Below, in pieces: positions 21,858-33,187 of a DNA stretch of 64,000 bases. The position numbers and the translations under genes are program-made. The notes under the pieces are model-generated. The model saw only the letters and a list, made by a program, of their open reading frames with translations, ran no database searches and had not been told where the DNA came from. Source of the stretch: Leptodactylus fallax (taxonomy: Eukaryota; Chordata; Amphibia; Anura; Leptodactylidae); the NCBI GenBank assembly GCA_947044405.1, contig CAMRHE010000322.1, positions 1,674,001 to 1,738,000 on the forward strand, written 5' to 3'. Position 1 is the first letter of the stretch, and every line of letters starts with the position of its first letter.

Positions 21858-23489
21858 CAGTGCTTTGCAAAAGTAGTCGGCCCCCTTGAACTTTTCAACA
21901 TTTTGCCACATTTCAGGCTTCAAACATACAGATATAAAATTTATATTTTTTGGTGAAGAATCAACAACAAGTGGGACACAATTGTGAAGTGGAAAGAAAT
22001 TTATTGGTTATTTTAAACTTTTGTAAAAAATAAAAAACTGAAAAGTGGGGCGTGCAATATTATTTGGCCCCTTTACTTTCAGTGCAGCAAACTCACTCCA
22101 GAAGTTCAGTGAGGATCTCTGAATGATCCAATGTTGTCCTAAATAACTGATGATTATAAATATAATCCACCTGTGTGTAATCAAGTCTCCGTATAAATGC
22201 ACCTGCTCTGTGATAGTCTCAGGGTTCTGTTTAAAGCGCAGAGAGCATCATGAAGACCAAGGAACACACCAGGCAGGTCCGTGATACTGTTGTGGAGAAG
22301 TTTAAAGCCGGATTTGGATACAAAAAGATTTCCCAAACTTTAAACATCCCAAGGAGCACTGTGCAAGCGATCATATTGAAATGGAAGGAGTATCAGACCA
22401 CTGCAAATCTACCAAGACCCGGCCGTCCCCCTAAACTTTCATCTCAAACAAGGAGAAGACTGATCAGAGATGCAGCCAAGAGGCCCATGATCACTCTGGA
22501 TGAACTGCAGAGATCTACAGCTGAGGTGGGAGAGTCTGTCCATAGGACAACAATCAGTCGTACAGTGCACAAATCTGGCCTTTATGGAAGAGTGGCAAGA
22601 AGAAAGCCATTTCTCAAAGATACCCATAAAAAGTCTTGTTTAAAGTTTGCCACAAGCCACCTGGGAGACACACCAAACATGTGGAAGAAGGTGCTCTGGT
22701 CAGATGAAACCAAAATCGAACTTTTTGTCCACAATGCAAAATGATATGTTTGGCGTAAAAGCAACACAGCTCATCACCCTGAACACACCATCCCCACTGT
22801 CAAACATGGTGGTGGCAGCATCATGGTTTGGGCCTGCTTTTCTTCAGCAGGGACAGGGAAGATGGTTAAAATTGATGGGAAGATGGATGGAGCCAAATAC
22901 AGGACCATTCTGGAAGAAAACCTGTTGGATTCTGCAAAAGACCTGAGACTGGGACGGAGATTTATCTTCCAACAAGACAATGATCCCAAACATAAAGCAA
23001 AATCTACAATGGAATGGTTCACAAATAAACGTATCCAGGTGTTAGAATGGCCAAGTCAAAGTCCAGACCTGAATCCAATCGAGAATCTGTGGAAAGAGCT
23101 GAAAACTGCTGTTCACAAATGCTCTCCATCCAACCTCACTGAGCTCGAGCTGTTTTCCAAGGAAGAATGGGCAAGAATTTCAGTCTCTCGATGTGCAAAA
23201 CTGATAGAGACATACCCCAAGCTACTTGCAGCTGTAATCGCAGCAAAAGATGGCGCTACAAAGTATTAACTTAAGGGGGCCGAATAATATTGCACGCCCC
23301 ATTTTTCAGTTTTTTTTTTTTTACAAAAGTTTAAAATATCCAATAAATTTCGTTCCACTTCACGATTGTGTCCCACTTGTTGTTGATTCTTCACCAAAAA
23401 ATTAAAATTTTATATCTTTATGTTTGAAGCCTGAAATGTGGCAAAAGGTTGAAAAGTTCAAGGGGGCTGAATACTTTCACAAGGCACTG
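21858..23489 (+). mobile_element. Tc1-type transposon, copy 3
   Basis: 1632 bp, ends CAGTGCTTTGCAAAAGTAG and complement of CAGTGCCTTGTGAAAGTAT, TA duplicated at 21856-21857 and 23490-23491. Same family as 12638-14231. Confidence 0.92.
22250..23269 (+). pseudogene. Tc1 transposase, copy 3, single premature stop region
   Basis: 340 codons from ATG 22250 to GATKY at 23269. The two helix-turn-helix units, RPGRPPKLS linker, [18 protein letters not shown] and [14 protein letters not shown] motifs are all present in one frame. A TGA at 22742-22744 after HNAK stops translation, where copy 2 has CGA (arginine). Otherwise full length for the family. It is the least damaged member of this family here, but still non-functional as it stands. 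Confidence 0.9.
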
Positions 23490-24263
23490 TAGATCATCAA
23501 TAAGAGATAAGTGACTCCCCACTGATCAGCTGTATGAAGGGGCTATGGCGCCTGTTTATATCACACGCTGTCTGTTTATAGTGACCGTGTGATGTAATTC
23601 CATCCTTGTCACATAGACATGTATAGGACGAGGCTGTTACATGACATGGCCGCTATGAGATGAATGACACTATGTAAACAGAGAATGGGTCACGGCGCTT
23701 ACACAGGTACCACGGTTCATTCAAACGGCTGATCCTGGGGGTCCTGATTATTGGAACCCCATTAATTATTTTTACCTTTTGTTTACTTTTTAATTAGGAA
23801 ACACCTGGGGCATTATTAATAAGGGGCACTATTTAAAGGGGTGCACAGGGAAGTTATTAATTTAAAGATGCACTTGTGGGTATTATTATGGGGGGTTATA
23901 TTATATATTTTATAATTGGGGTAACAGCAGGATGGGTGTGCAGGTGAGGACAATGTGGGTCAGGTGCCTGGAAAAGTAAGGAGCCAAAAATGTCTGTGCT
24001 GCAAACTTTACAGAGACTGGAAGAAATGGTCATGGCGATTCAGATGAAAGAGATGGAGAATGTGAACGATTAGTCAGAGACGTCACCGGTAAGTCACTAA
24101 ATGTTACTGCACTGTAGTTGCCTAAATCGTCTGCAGAGCCCTGTGTAGATCCGATATATACCACTATACGCTCACCGTATAGTGATAATATCAGAATACC
24201 TAAGTTGGGGGCCCACTTGGACATGTTCACCCCCCTTGTGCTGAACCCCTAGCTACGCCTCTG

Positions 24264-25121
24264 ATCTGGGTCATTATTTTCATACGGGGAATGGACCTCG
24301 TATCACACTGCCTGTGGCTTTCAGAGTCTACAGAACCACCGCTAGTTCCCTCTAAATTGAGGTGGCCTGAAAAAGACTGTTTTGACCTGGAGCCCTGGAA
24401 CACCTGATCCCTATTTGGGCACCCCACCCACAAGGGCTGGCATCCATGGTAATAATTAGGGGGTATGAGATCTTCCATGGAATTCCAATTTCTAGGTGAT
24501 CCCTGACTAATCACTAATGCCAGGATTTCCCACTGCAGGTCTCAGGAGTGGCTCTAAGCCCAAGGTACTGCTGGAATACAGGCCGTGAGGGTCCCCAGAA
24601 CGGACATAGCCTGTCTTATAGTGACCTTGGGGGACTGGATCAGGGCTTTTTCTAGGGACAGAACAGTTCTATTTTCTCTGGAGGGAGAAAACATCTCTGA
24701 GCCTAGATATGGAATGAACAGAACGTCTTTCTCTTTTGCATGTGCCCCCATTTCCGCCACGATTTTGATAAAGATTCTTGGGGCCATGGAAATCCTGGCA
24801 GGACCTGATACTGGTAACGCTGAACCACTACTCCACCCCTCCCCCAAACTCTATTGCTACTTGCAAGAATCTCTGGTGACCTGGAAAAATTGTAACATGG
24901 TAATAAGCATCTTTCAGGTCTATCACCTCCATCCAGCAGTTAGGGTTTAACAATCTGACTGCTGACTGCACTTTCTCCAGCCAGAATTTCTTGTAAGACA
25001 GATACTGATTTAATGTCCTTAGATTTATTATGGTTCTGTAGGAGCCATTGGATTTCCTTACCAACAACAAAGGGAAATAAAACCCCTGCCTCTCCACTTC
25101 CTGGGGAACTGGAATCAGCAC
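24264..25121 (-). pseudogene. DIRS reverse transcriptase
   Basis: Contains QGFYFPLLLVRKSNGSYRTI, INLRTLNQYL, and DLKDAYYHVTIFPGHQRFL (about 25090-24850), the fingers and palm of a DIRS RT. Next come PRIFIKIVAEM and FIPYLGSEMF where YLDD/YADD is expected, so the catalytic aspartates are lost, then IRQAMSVLGTLTACIPAVPW. It is cut at 24263 by the hAT insertion inside RNase H. Confidence 0.82.
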
Positions 25122-25366
25122 CCCATTTTACGATCAGGCTTTTCACTTTCAATTCCAGAGTCGATTTGAGAGGTTAGAGAGTTCTGGTAATTTGGAAACT
25201 TGAAGGCGGAGGAGATGAGAACTCCAACTTCAGGCCTACTCCCACCGTGTCCAGGATCCAAAGGCTCGATAAAATTTTCTTCCAGGCAGGAAGGAAATTC
25301 CTCAGTCTCCCTCATACCTGGGGTTTGGTGTCATTAATTATTGGGTCTTGGATCTTTATTATGGGG

Positions 25367-25914
25367 CTAGTTGCTAAATAAGAACCCCTTTTGTTTCTTA
25401 TTGGCTTCCGCCCAGCTGTTATCTTTGGACTTGGCAAATCTCTGTCTACTGTATCTTCCAATGGGATGAAAGGACCTCTGTGTATGACCAGAGGAAGGCA
25501 CAGGAAAACCTCGCTTTGTTTCTGCTGACTTAGCTAGGATGTCATCTAAGGCTGGTTCAAAGAGATATTCACCGTGACAAGGCAAATTGCACAACCGGGT
25601 CTTAGACCCTACATCACCTGTCCGCCTCTTCAACCATATAGCCCTTCTGGCAGAGTTGGTCAGGGCAAGGGAGCGAGCTGATAATATTACGGTGTCTGCT
25701 GAAACGTCTGTCAAAAAATCTGCTGCTTTCCTAATAGTCGGCAGGGCTGACTGAATCTGCTCTCTCGGCCCTTATCACGTAAATGATTTTTTCAGCTCCC
25801 CTAGCCCAATCATAAGGGATCTTGCAGTACAGGTAGCCGCTATATTGGGCTAGAGGGAAGTACCTACTGACTCCCAGGAATGTTTTAAGAAGCTTCCTGC
25901 TTTTTTGTCTAAGA
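25367..25914 (-). pseudogene. DIRS gag-like ORF, C-terminal part
   Basis: Reads DVSADTVILSARSLALTNSARRAIWLK, GSKTRLCNLPCHGEYLFEP and LDDILAKSAETKRGFP, the conserved C-terminal block of vertebrate DIRS gag proteins. Upstream it joins, across the hAT element at 25915-27012, to the N-terminal part at 27013. Confidence 0.75.
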
Positions 25915-27012
25915 CAGGGGTCTCAAACTCGCGGCCCGCGGGCCAACTGCGGCCCTCAGGACAATAGTTTGCGGCCCCCACCTCAATATCAAAGTTTAAT
26001 GTTAGTGCGGCCTGAGTTTGATACGAATGGCACCAAGGGCGCACTGTCTGGGGGGGCGGCATTTTTTACTATCTAATGTAAACCAGCCCAGCGGGGCCTG
26101 TCCTGGGCTGGCTTACGAGACGTCCGCATCACAGCGCAGGCAGCGATATAATGACATCATCGCGCCTCCTACGCTGAGACACAGACGTCTCGGACAAGAG
26201 GAGGAGGCGGCGGCTGCATCAAGGCATCACAGGTAGGTGAGGATAAGTTTTTTTTTTATTTATATAAATAGGCCGTTACCTGCTGGAGTATCCCCGGCAG
26301 GTGATGGCCTATTTATTTCCCAACCCGGCGACTGCTCGTGGCCGCCCCCGCTTCCCCTTCTGCTATGGGACGTAAAAGAGGAAGTGGATGCCGCTGTGAG
26401 CAGCCGCGGGCATCGGTAAGTGAGGCCACGGGCCTCAAATACTACTATTATTATACTCCGGGGTCTTTTTAGACCCCGGAGTATAATAATCGGAGACCCA
26501 GGGGAGGTGAAGGAACATAAAAACCAATGCTACTCACCTCTCCTGCGATCCGCTGTCACTCCGAGCAGGCTTGGGCGCTCTGGTGACGTCATCAGGTCGC
26601 GTCGCCGGTCTCATCGCGTGACGTCTGTGCGCAATTAGACAGGGCTGAAAGCTGCTGGGAGTGCTCCGGTTTCCAGGATAGGTAAGTAACACCGGTTTTT
26701 ATGTTTGCATCCTCCCCTGGGTCTCTAATCATTATACTCTTGGTTCTGAAAAGAACCCAGAGTATAATAATAGTTCGTGGGTGGGCCACTAGGGAGCACA
26801 ATACCGTGTGCAGGGGCCACTAGGGGAGCACAATACCGTGTGCAGGGGCCACTAGGGAGCACAATACCGTGTGCAGGGGCCACTAGGGAGCACAATACCG
26901 TATGCAGGGGCCACGAGGGAGCATATTACCGGTGTGGAAAACCTGATGCAGCCCAGCCTCACCCAGACTCTACCTCTAGCGGCCCCCGGGTAAATTGAGT
27001 TTGAGACCCCTG
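25915..27012. mobile_element. hAT-type non-autonomous element in DIRS gag, perfect 8-bp duplication
   Basis: Ends CAGGGGTCTCAAACTC and GAGTTTGAGACCCCTG are exact inverted repeats. GTCTAAGA flanks it at 25907-25914 and 27013-27020, a perfect hAT-sized duplication. 1098 bp, no transposase. Inside are the palindromes 'actccggggtctttttagac' (26455-26486) and 26745-26770, a GC-rich middle and four to five minisatellite units (26777-26930), so it shares its interior with the 7.3-kb family but has different ends. Confidence 0.93.
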
Positions 27013-27990
27013 GTCTAAGATATCACTCAGTGAACCCATGACCTCAAAAGGCAGTGCTGACTTCCTGGAAGCTCTGGCTATGGCAACGTAAATTTTTGGT
27101 ACATTATCCCAAAAAGAGCAAGCTCCTTTTTCAAATGGGTACTTACGCTTAACTCCTCTAGGAATAAAACCTTTATTGTCCAGCTTTTTCCATTCTCTCT
27201 TAATAAGAGATGTAAGATTTTTATGGACCGGAAAGGGTTTCCTTTGATGAACCGCCAAACATAATGTCCTGCATAGAACGGGAGGGTCTCAATCCCTCAG
27301 TCCTCAATCCCCAAAGTGGTTCGAATGGCTTTGAGCAACTTGTCAGTGGCCTCTACTGGAAAGCATTACTGTCCTCCTTCTTCAAAGTCATATATGGAAG
27401 AAGGCGTCATCAAATAATTCTCCACTTTCGCCCTGAAAGGATTCCCCCTCAGGAGAGGAACTGGTCTTCTTTTTCTGCCACTTTTACTCTTAAGGGAACG
27501 TCTAAATTCCTCTTGTATCATAGATCTGATACCCTGTAAGAATGATGGGGACTCTTCAGCAATAGTTTTATCAATGCATGAGCTTTTTCTCATAGGAATA
27601 AGAAAGTCTAGCTCTACATATGGCTTATTCTTTATTCTTAGATTTTGTCAAGGCTTTCCTAAGTCTATCCTACAAAGACAGAGGGAAGCTAATTAATCAA
27701 TAATAAATAATAAAGGGTTGGTACGCAGTAACTTACATCACCTAGAATTCCAAGGAAGGTGGAGATGGACCTTCATCTTGCCCTCCTTCTTGGGGTCTTC
27801 CTTTTGCTGGTGGATGTGGCTGCTGGGACTAGGACTGGCACTGTAGCTGCTTGAGCTGTTGTAGCTGGTGCTGGTCTTTCATACTGTAGAGAAGTCTTTT
27901 CAATGCAGGGAGGACCAGGAGCCTACTCAGTAGCAGTTCAACCGTCCCCAAAACCTACATTATATGAGCAGTCTGCCATTTAAGCCACGC
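27013..27990 (-). pseudogene. DIRS gag-like ORF, N-terminal and middle part
   Basis: VHKNLTSLIKREWKKLDNKG, FIPRGVKRKYPFE and VPKIYVAIARASRKSALPFE (27230-27030) are the conserved middle of DIRS gag. 27593-27366 contains SMIQEEFRRSLKS and a basic stretch, and ends DFEEGG. Further 5' (27900-27700) is a Q-rich start. Frames are broken. Confidence 0.7.
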
Positions 27991-28363
27991 CCCTCATTCT
28001 AAAGCCATGCCCCATTCACAGGAAGCCACTCCCATTACTTTCGGTTAAGTCGGCACCTCCATGTGTTTCCCTGCAGTCCCGGGACTCCTGCGGCCTAAAG
28101 CAGGAGCAGGAGCAGGAACACACTCCTTCTGCCTGGATATCGGAAAACCCCCGCAATCCGGAAGACTAGCAGCACATAACTGGCAGGACAGCACTGACTC
28201 TAGACCGGGCCACAGATGACACCCGCCCATGGAAGGAAAGAGGCAACCTCTACCGGGATCAACTTTTCTTATGCCATCAGGTAAGACTGCCCCAAAGCTA
28301 GCAAATAGATCTCCCTCCAGGGACAGGAAGCAACTGAGGGGTAAGAGAGGCTCCACCATTTTA

Positions 28364-28425
28364 TACTGTAGGTTTCCTGTCCCTGGGGGTTGATCTATTC
28401 TCTGGGTGCTGTCGTGGGTAATGGG
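28364..28425 (-). repeat. DIRS inverted terminal repeat, 5' side
   Basis: Imperfect reverse complement of 18900-18958; marks the right limit of the DIRS element approximately. Confidence 0.55.
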
Positions 28426-28707
28426 GGAAAAAAAAACATACTATGCATACAGTTAAAGGGAACTTGTCACATGCAGACTTCTGTTTAATCTGCATGCAGT
28501 ATGTTATAGAGCAGATGTTGCTGGGCAGATTAATATCTAGGTCTATGGGAAAAGGTTCAGTATAACTTGTCATTTATGCATTTAAATATTTGCTTTCTTC
28601 TATGCTAAGAAGTCAAGAAGGCGCTCCTATCCGTGGTTGGCAGCTACAGTGGGGAAGTCAGCCACCAATTTTGCAAGTTCTCCCACTTAAAAAGATGAGA
28701 GAGGCCT

Positions 28708-29565
28708 TGTGAAGAATATCGCCTTGCCAAGCCCCTTGGCCTACCTGCGATCACCCTTCTTAACCTTCCACTCACAACCCGTGAGCAGACCAAGTTCGTA
28801 GGATAGAATGAAACGAGCTTTATAAATTTTATATATTTAATAACCCAAGTGGGTCGGTACTAATTAATAGCATATACAGAAATATACAATATTAATCTGA
28901 TCAAGCATAAATATACGAGCAAAAGTGCGATGATACAGCACACAAAATAAAAAGGGAAATAAAAGATAGAGAAAATACCGGCATAGGCTCGTAGTCCGTT
29001 TCTCTAGGCCACAGCAGGGTTTTGGGCCTAGGGCGCAAGCTTAAGCAAGTTGCATAAAACAATTCTTCTACATGTTGTCCAGAACAAAGGGAAAGGCTTC
29101 AGGCCTCAATGCTAGGCCCTCAATGCATTCCTCAGTAGGGCAAGCTCTCTCATCTTCTCCCAGATGAGAGCTCCTTACTGCCTCTTTGCTGAATGACCCA
29201 AGAATCCAGGTCTCCCCACAGCATATGGCTAGTGCCCCACCCACCCCTTCCACCCAGGCAGCCCCCCTTCTCCCTCCTTTGCAGAACCCTCGGAGAGATG
29301 GGTACCTTCCTAGGTGCTGGGAGGGATGGGTGAAGTTAAGGTCACTGGCCTGCTATCCCCCATCGCCATCTGGCCAGGGATAATAAAAGTGCCTGGCTAT
29401 AGCAAGCCATCTCCCATGATACACAGATAAAACCAGTGAAGCGTATCGTCCAGCAGTGTAAACCCAACTTAAACACAACATTCCAACAAGTAGGGGGAGG
29501 ACTGACATGAGCAAGTAAAAATACATTTCTAAGAAAGATGTACAACTGAGGGTCGGTTCATCACA
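28708..29565 (-). repeat. Solo LTR related to the Gmr1-like element's LTR
   Basis: On the minus strand it starts TGTGATGAACCGACCCTCAG and ends with a complement of 'tgtgaagaatatcgcc', like the LTR at 42446-43002 (TGTGATGATGAGACC ... GATCCTTCACA). The internal 'cgacccacttgggttatt' and 'gaaacgagct...aaatttta' stretches also match. It is 858 bp against 557 bp, with an unrelated or expanded middle. Flanks GGCCT (28703-28707) and GGCCG (29566-29570) are a 5-bp duplication with one mismatch. Confidence 0.8.
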
Positions 29566-29574
29566 GGCCGGTAA

Positions 29575-29879
29575 GACTGTGTTCACATGGAGTTTTTTGG
29601 CAGCGGATTTTGACGCAGAATCCGCCTCAAAATCCGTCTGAAAAAATGCCTCCCATTAATTTCAATGGAAGTCGGTAGCGTATTTTTTCCTCTAGCGTTT
29701 TTTTCTTCAGGCGGTGTCCGCAGCTCGAGACTCCCTCCTGATTAGGCCCATTCATCTGGGCCTAATCAGGAGCGGGATGCCGCAACGGAATGCTGATGCA
29801 CTGCATCGGCATCCCGTCACGGCAGACTGTGGCGAAAATTCCGGCGATGATTTTCATTTTCCACCATGTGAACACACCC
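29575..29879. mobile_element. Harbinger-type MITE, 305 bp, TAA duplication
   Basis: Ends 'gactgtgttcacatgg' and the complement of 'gggtgtgttcacatgg'. TAA at 29572-29574 and 29880-29882. Contains an internal palindrome 'ctgattaggcccattcatct' (29740-29770). Removing it together with the solo LTR restores the Tc1 inverted repeat. Confidence 0.85.
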
Positions 29880-30165
29880 TAATTGACATCATAGGTAGAC
29901 CTCAACTATGAGAGACAAAATGAGAAAACATATCTAGAAAATCACATTGTCTGATTTTTTAAGAATTTATTTGCAAATTATGGTGGAAAATAAGTATTTG
30001 GTCACCTACAATCAAGCAAGATTTCTGGCTCTCACAGACCTGTAATTTCTTCTTTAAGAGGCTCCTCTGTCCTCCACTCATTACCTGTAGTAATGGCACC
30101 TGTTTGAAATTGTTATCAGTATAAAAGACACCTGTCCACAACCTCAGTCACACTCGAAACTCCAC

Positions 30166-31131
30166 TATGGTGAAGACCAAAGAGCTGTGGAAGGACACCA
30201 GAAACAAAATTGTAGACCTGCATCAGGTTGGGAAGACTGAATCTGCAATAGGCAAGCAGCTTGGTGTGAAAAAAATCAACTGTGGGAGCAATAACATACA
30301 AGACCACTGATAATCTCCCTCAATCAGGGGCTACACGCAAGATCTCACCCCGTGAGGTCAAAATGATCACAAGAACGGTGAGCAAAAATCCCAGAACCAC
30401 ACGGGGGGACCTGCAGAAAGCTGGGACTAACGTAACAAAGTCTACCGTCAGTAACACACTATGCCGCCAGGGACTCAGATCCTGCAGTGACAGACGTGTC
30501 CCCCTGCTTAAGCCAGTACATACCCGGGCCCGTCTGAAGTTTGCTAGAGAGCATTTGGATGTTCCAGAAGAGTATTGGGAGAATGTCATATGGTTAGATG
30601 AAACCAAAGTAGAACTGTTTGGTAGAAACACAACTCGTCGTGTTTGGAGGAGAGTGAAAGCTGAGTTGCATCCAAAGAACACCATACCTATTGTGAAGCA
30701 TGGGGGTGGCAACATCATGCTTTGGGACTGTTTCTCTGCAAAGGGACCAGGATGACTGATTCGTGTACATGAAAGAATGAATGGGGCCATGTATCGTGGG
30801 ATTTTGAGTGCCTTCCATCAGCTGGGTCTTTCAGTATGACAATGATCCCAAGCACACCGCCAGGGCAACGATGGAGTGGCTTCGTAAGAAGCATTTCAAG
30901 GTCCGGGAGTGGCCTAGCCAGTCTCCAGATCTCAACCCCATAGAAAACCTTTGGAGGGAGTTGAAAGTCCGTGTTGCCCAGCGACAGCCCCAAATCATCA
31001 CTGCTCTAGAGGAGATCTGCATGGAGGAATGGGCCAACATACCAGCAACAGTGTGTGCCAACCTTGTGAAGACTTACAGAAAACGTTTGACCTCTGTCAT
31101 TGCCAATAAAGGATATATAACAAATTATTGA
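30166..31131 (+). pseudogene. Tc1 transposase, copy 4, broken
   Basis: ATG 30166 ([20 protein letters not shown]). A small indel near 30270 breaks the DNA-binding domain. The long frame 30282-30755 contains [20 protein letters not shown] and [19 protein letters not shown]; here the catalytic region reads WLDETK rather than WSDETK. A stop follows at 30753, then the last part 30808-31131 has FQYDNDPKH and [13 protein letters not shown], ending KGYITNY. A ~35-bp segment before FQYDNDPKH is missing compared with copy 1. Confidence 0.85.
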
Positions 31132-31456
31132 GATGAACTTTTGTTATTGATCGAATACTTATTTTCCACCATAATTTTCACATAAATTCTTTAAAAATCA
31201 GACAATGTGATTTTCTGGATTTGTTTTCTCATTTTGTCTCTCATAGTTGAGGACTACCTATGATGTCAATTACAGGCCTCTCTCCTATTTTTAAGTGGGA
31301 GAACTTGCACAATTGGTGGCTGAGTATGCACATTTATAAAAAGGGGTTGTCAGTCTCCTTGACTTCCTAGTATAGAATAGAGTATAGAAGGAGCAGAATA
31401 AATGACAAGTTCTGAATCTTTTCCTACAAACCTGCTTAGCTCCGTCTGCTCTTTAA

Positions 31457-32118
31457 AGGGATTCTGTCATTGGGGAAACATGTTTTTAACTGAAGCGATG
31501 TCGTAATAGCCTTTATAAAGGCTATTCTTCTCCTACCTTTGTTGTTTCGCTTCCTCACCGCCGTTTAGAAGAAATGTTGATTTTTATCTTTATGCAAATT
31601 CATCTTCAGAATGCACAGGGGCGTCCCCTGTGCTCTCCTCAGACGCATTTTTGAACTTACCGCGCGGCCTCTCTTTTTCTTTAGCAGACGCCTCTTCTTG
31701 ATGTCATCCTTCGTTCGGGAGGCATGCGTCGACTGCGCATGTCCATTCGGCCATTTTCCTGTGGCCTATTACATGACCGCACTGCATGCACTGTATGTAA
31801 TAGGCAACAGGAAAATGGCCGAATGAAGACTCGTACAAGGATGACGTCATGAAGAGGCATCTGCTAAAGAAGAATAGAGGCGGCATGGTAAGTTCAAAAA
31901 TGCGTCTGAGGAGAGCACAGGGGACGCCCCTGTGCAGTTTCAGCACCGGGGGAACGCCCCCTGTGCATTCTGAAGACGAATCTGCATAAAGATAAAAATC
32001 AACACTTCTAAACGGCGGTGAGGAGCAAAACAACAAAGGTAGGAGAAGAATAGCCTTTATAAAAGCTATAATGACATGGCTTCAGTTAAAAACATGTCTC
32101 CCCAACGATAGAATCCCT
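31457..32118. mobile_element. Palindromic TTAA element (piggyBac-like MITE), 662 bp
   Basis: TTAA at 31453-31456 and 32119-32122. Ends AGGGATTCTGTCATTGGGG and the complement of 'cccaacgatagaatccct'. Arms of about 300 bp are inverted copies, including 'cagacgcatttttgaactta' at 31640 and its complement at 31890. The two overlapping ORFs on opposite strands (31611-31826 and 31704-32036) are only the palindrome read twice. Confidence 0.88.
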
Positions 32119-32168
32119 TTAACATGCTGCTTGCAGATTTGACAGAAATTTGCATGTGTCAAGTTCCC

Positions 32169-33182
32169 TTCATATATACGGCACGAAATATATACTGTAC
32201 TAAATATATGACAATATATTAAAATATTAAACAAAAAAGGAAATAAACAGTTACATTTTCACACAGAAAAATCAAGATTTAGTGCAACCAATACAAGATG
32301 TTAAAGGAAGAAAGACACAATCTTATTATCAATAAACTAAATATAGAATTGTGAAGTTGTATAATATATAGTTTCCAACAGAAATCTTTCTTGTTGTGGT
32401 ATTCACCATGTATTGCTGCAGCTTAGCCATTGACATTCCAATTCAACAATGACTGGCTTTGCTGAAATTTAACACAGACACAAGGATACAAGTGTTAATA
32501 TGAACAACCAGCCAGCTATGTAAGAGACTGGAAAATAATACACACAAAATGATAACTGCTGCAAAAAATAGACCTTATGCCAGTACTGAATACAGTATTA
32601 TGCTGGGATAAAATGTCATTGTGCAACAGAACAGATATGCAGAATGCTTCTTTGTCTGCTAAATGTGTGGTTTGCGTCCAAATTCCTTAGCTGTGTGGAA
32701 AGGCAAAGAATATGTAACATTTTATTGAGATAACAGTCGCTTATTGATCTTTTACCAGAATGTGTCATTTCTTTGTAATATGTTATACATATTATTCATA
32801 ATTTTTACAACAGAGATAGATAGAGATATAGCTAAATATGTATGTATTCTGTATAAGGTATTGATAGATTGATAATGTTGTTATAGAATTTCATTATGAC
32901 CCCAATTCATTGTCTGTGAGTGTAGAACCTTATATCGGTAGTATGATTGCACTGTTAAAACTCAAATGCCATTTTTCTAATTCAGTGATGGCCAACTTAA
33001 CACAATGTGAGATCTTCATGTAAAAGGGTTGGTTCTAGTGGCCCATGGTGGTGCCAACAGATGCCAACGGAAGAACTTTACTCACAGGGAGGCCTCAAGT
33101 TTTATGGTTACAATTTTCTCAAAAGATGATGAGGCAACTAATGTTATGGTTTCCTTACATGATACAAGCTCAGCTTGTAATA
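32169..33182. other. AT-rich unique-looking DNA, nothing recognised
   Basis: No ORF with family features, no inverted or tandem repeat beyond short runs such as 'gatagatagagatata' near 32815. Confidence 0.5.
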
Positions 33183-33187
33183 GAAGT

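Larger units (their letters stand above)
20864..24263. mobile_element. hAT-type non-autonomous element in DIRS pol, hosting Tc1 copy 3
   Basis: Ends CAGAGGCGTAGCTAG and CTAGCTACGCCTCTG are exact inverted repeats. Flanks ATTTGGGT (20856-20863) and ATCTGGGT (24264-24271) form an 8-bp target duplication with one mismatch, the hAT length. It has an internal palindrome (aactagatcggtgtctg and its complement, 20966-21000) and no transposase. Without the nested Tc1 it is about 1.77 kb. Confidence 0.85.
18893..28425 (-). mobile_element. DIRS-type tyrosine-recombinase retrotransposon, split by two hAT elements
   Basis: Minus-strand order: gag (about 27990-27013 and 25914-25367), reverse transcriptase/RNase H (about 25121-24264 and 20863-20330) and tyrosine recombinase (20329-19300). 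Inverted terminal repeats are visible: 18900-18958 (cccacgacagctcccagag ... acaggaaacct) is the imperfect complement of 28364-28420 (aggtttcctgtcc ... gctgtcgtggg). A third related piece at 19207-19290 may be the internal complementary region of DIRS elements. No target duplication is expected for this order. All ORFs are broken. Confidence 0.85.
28647..31325 (+). mobile_element. Tc1-type transposon, copy 4, with two nested insertions
   Basis: Left end CAGTGGGG after TA (28645-28646), but both termini are shortened: about 13 bases of the sub-terminal A-rich stretch are missing on the left, and the right end stops at GGTGGCTGAG (31325). The inner inverted repeats match copy 1. A solo LTR (28708-29565) and a MITE (29575-29879) interrupt its left inverted repeat. 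Confidence 0.82.
28457..32168. mobile_element. TTAA-flanked palindromic element, exploded by four later insertions
   Basis: The left end TTAA (28453-28456) then AGGGAACTTGTCACATGC is matched by the complement of GCATGTGTCAAGTTCCCT at about 32151-32168, whose outer target now reads TTCA. The left arm (28457-28644) can be followed in reverse complement through 31326-31452 and 32119-32168, for example 'gggaaaaggttcag' / 'gaaaagattcag' and 'aacttgtcattta' on both arms. TTAA targets indicate a piggyBac-like MITE. Tc1 copy 4 sits at its centre and a second TTAA element in the right arm. Confidence 0.75.

Noticed and set aside
31611..32036. Two similar ORFs on opposite strands
   Set aside because: They are the two arms of a palindromic TTAA element read on both strands.
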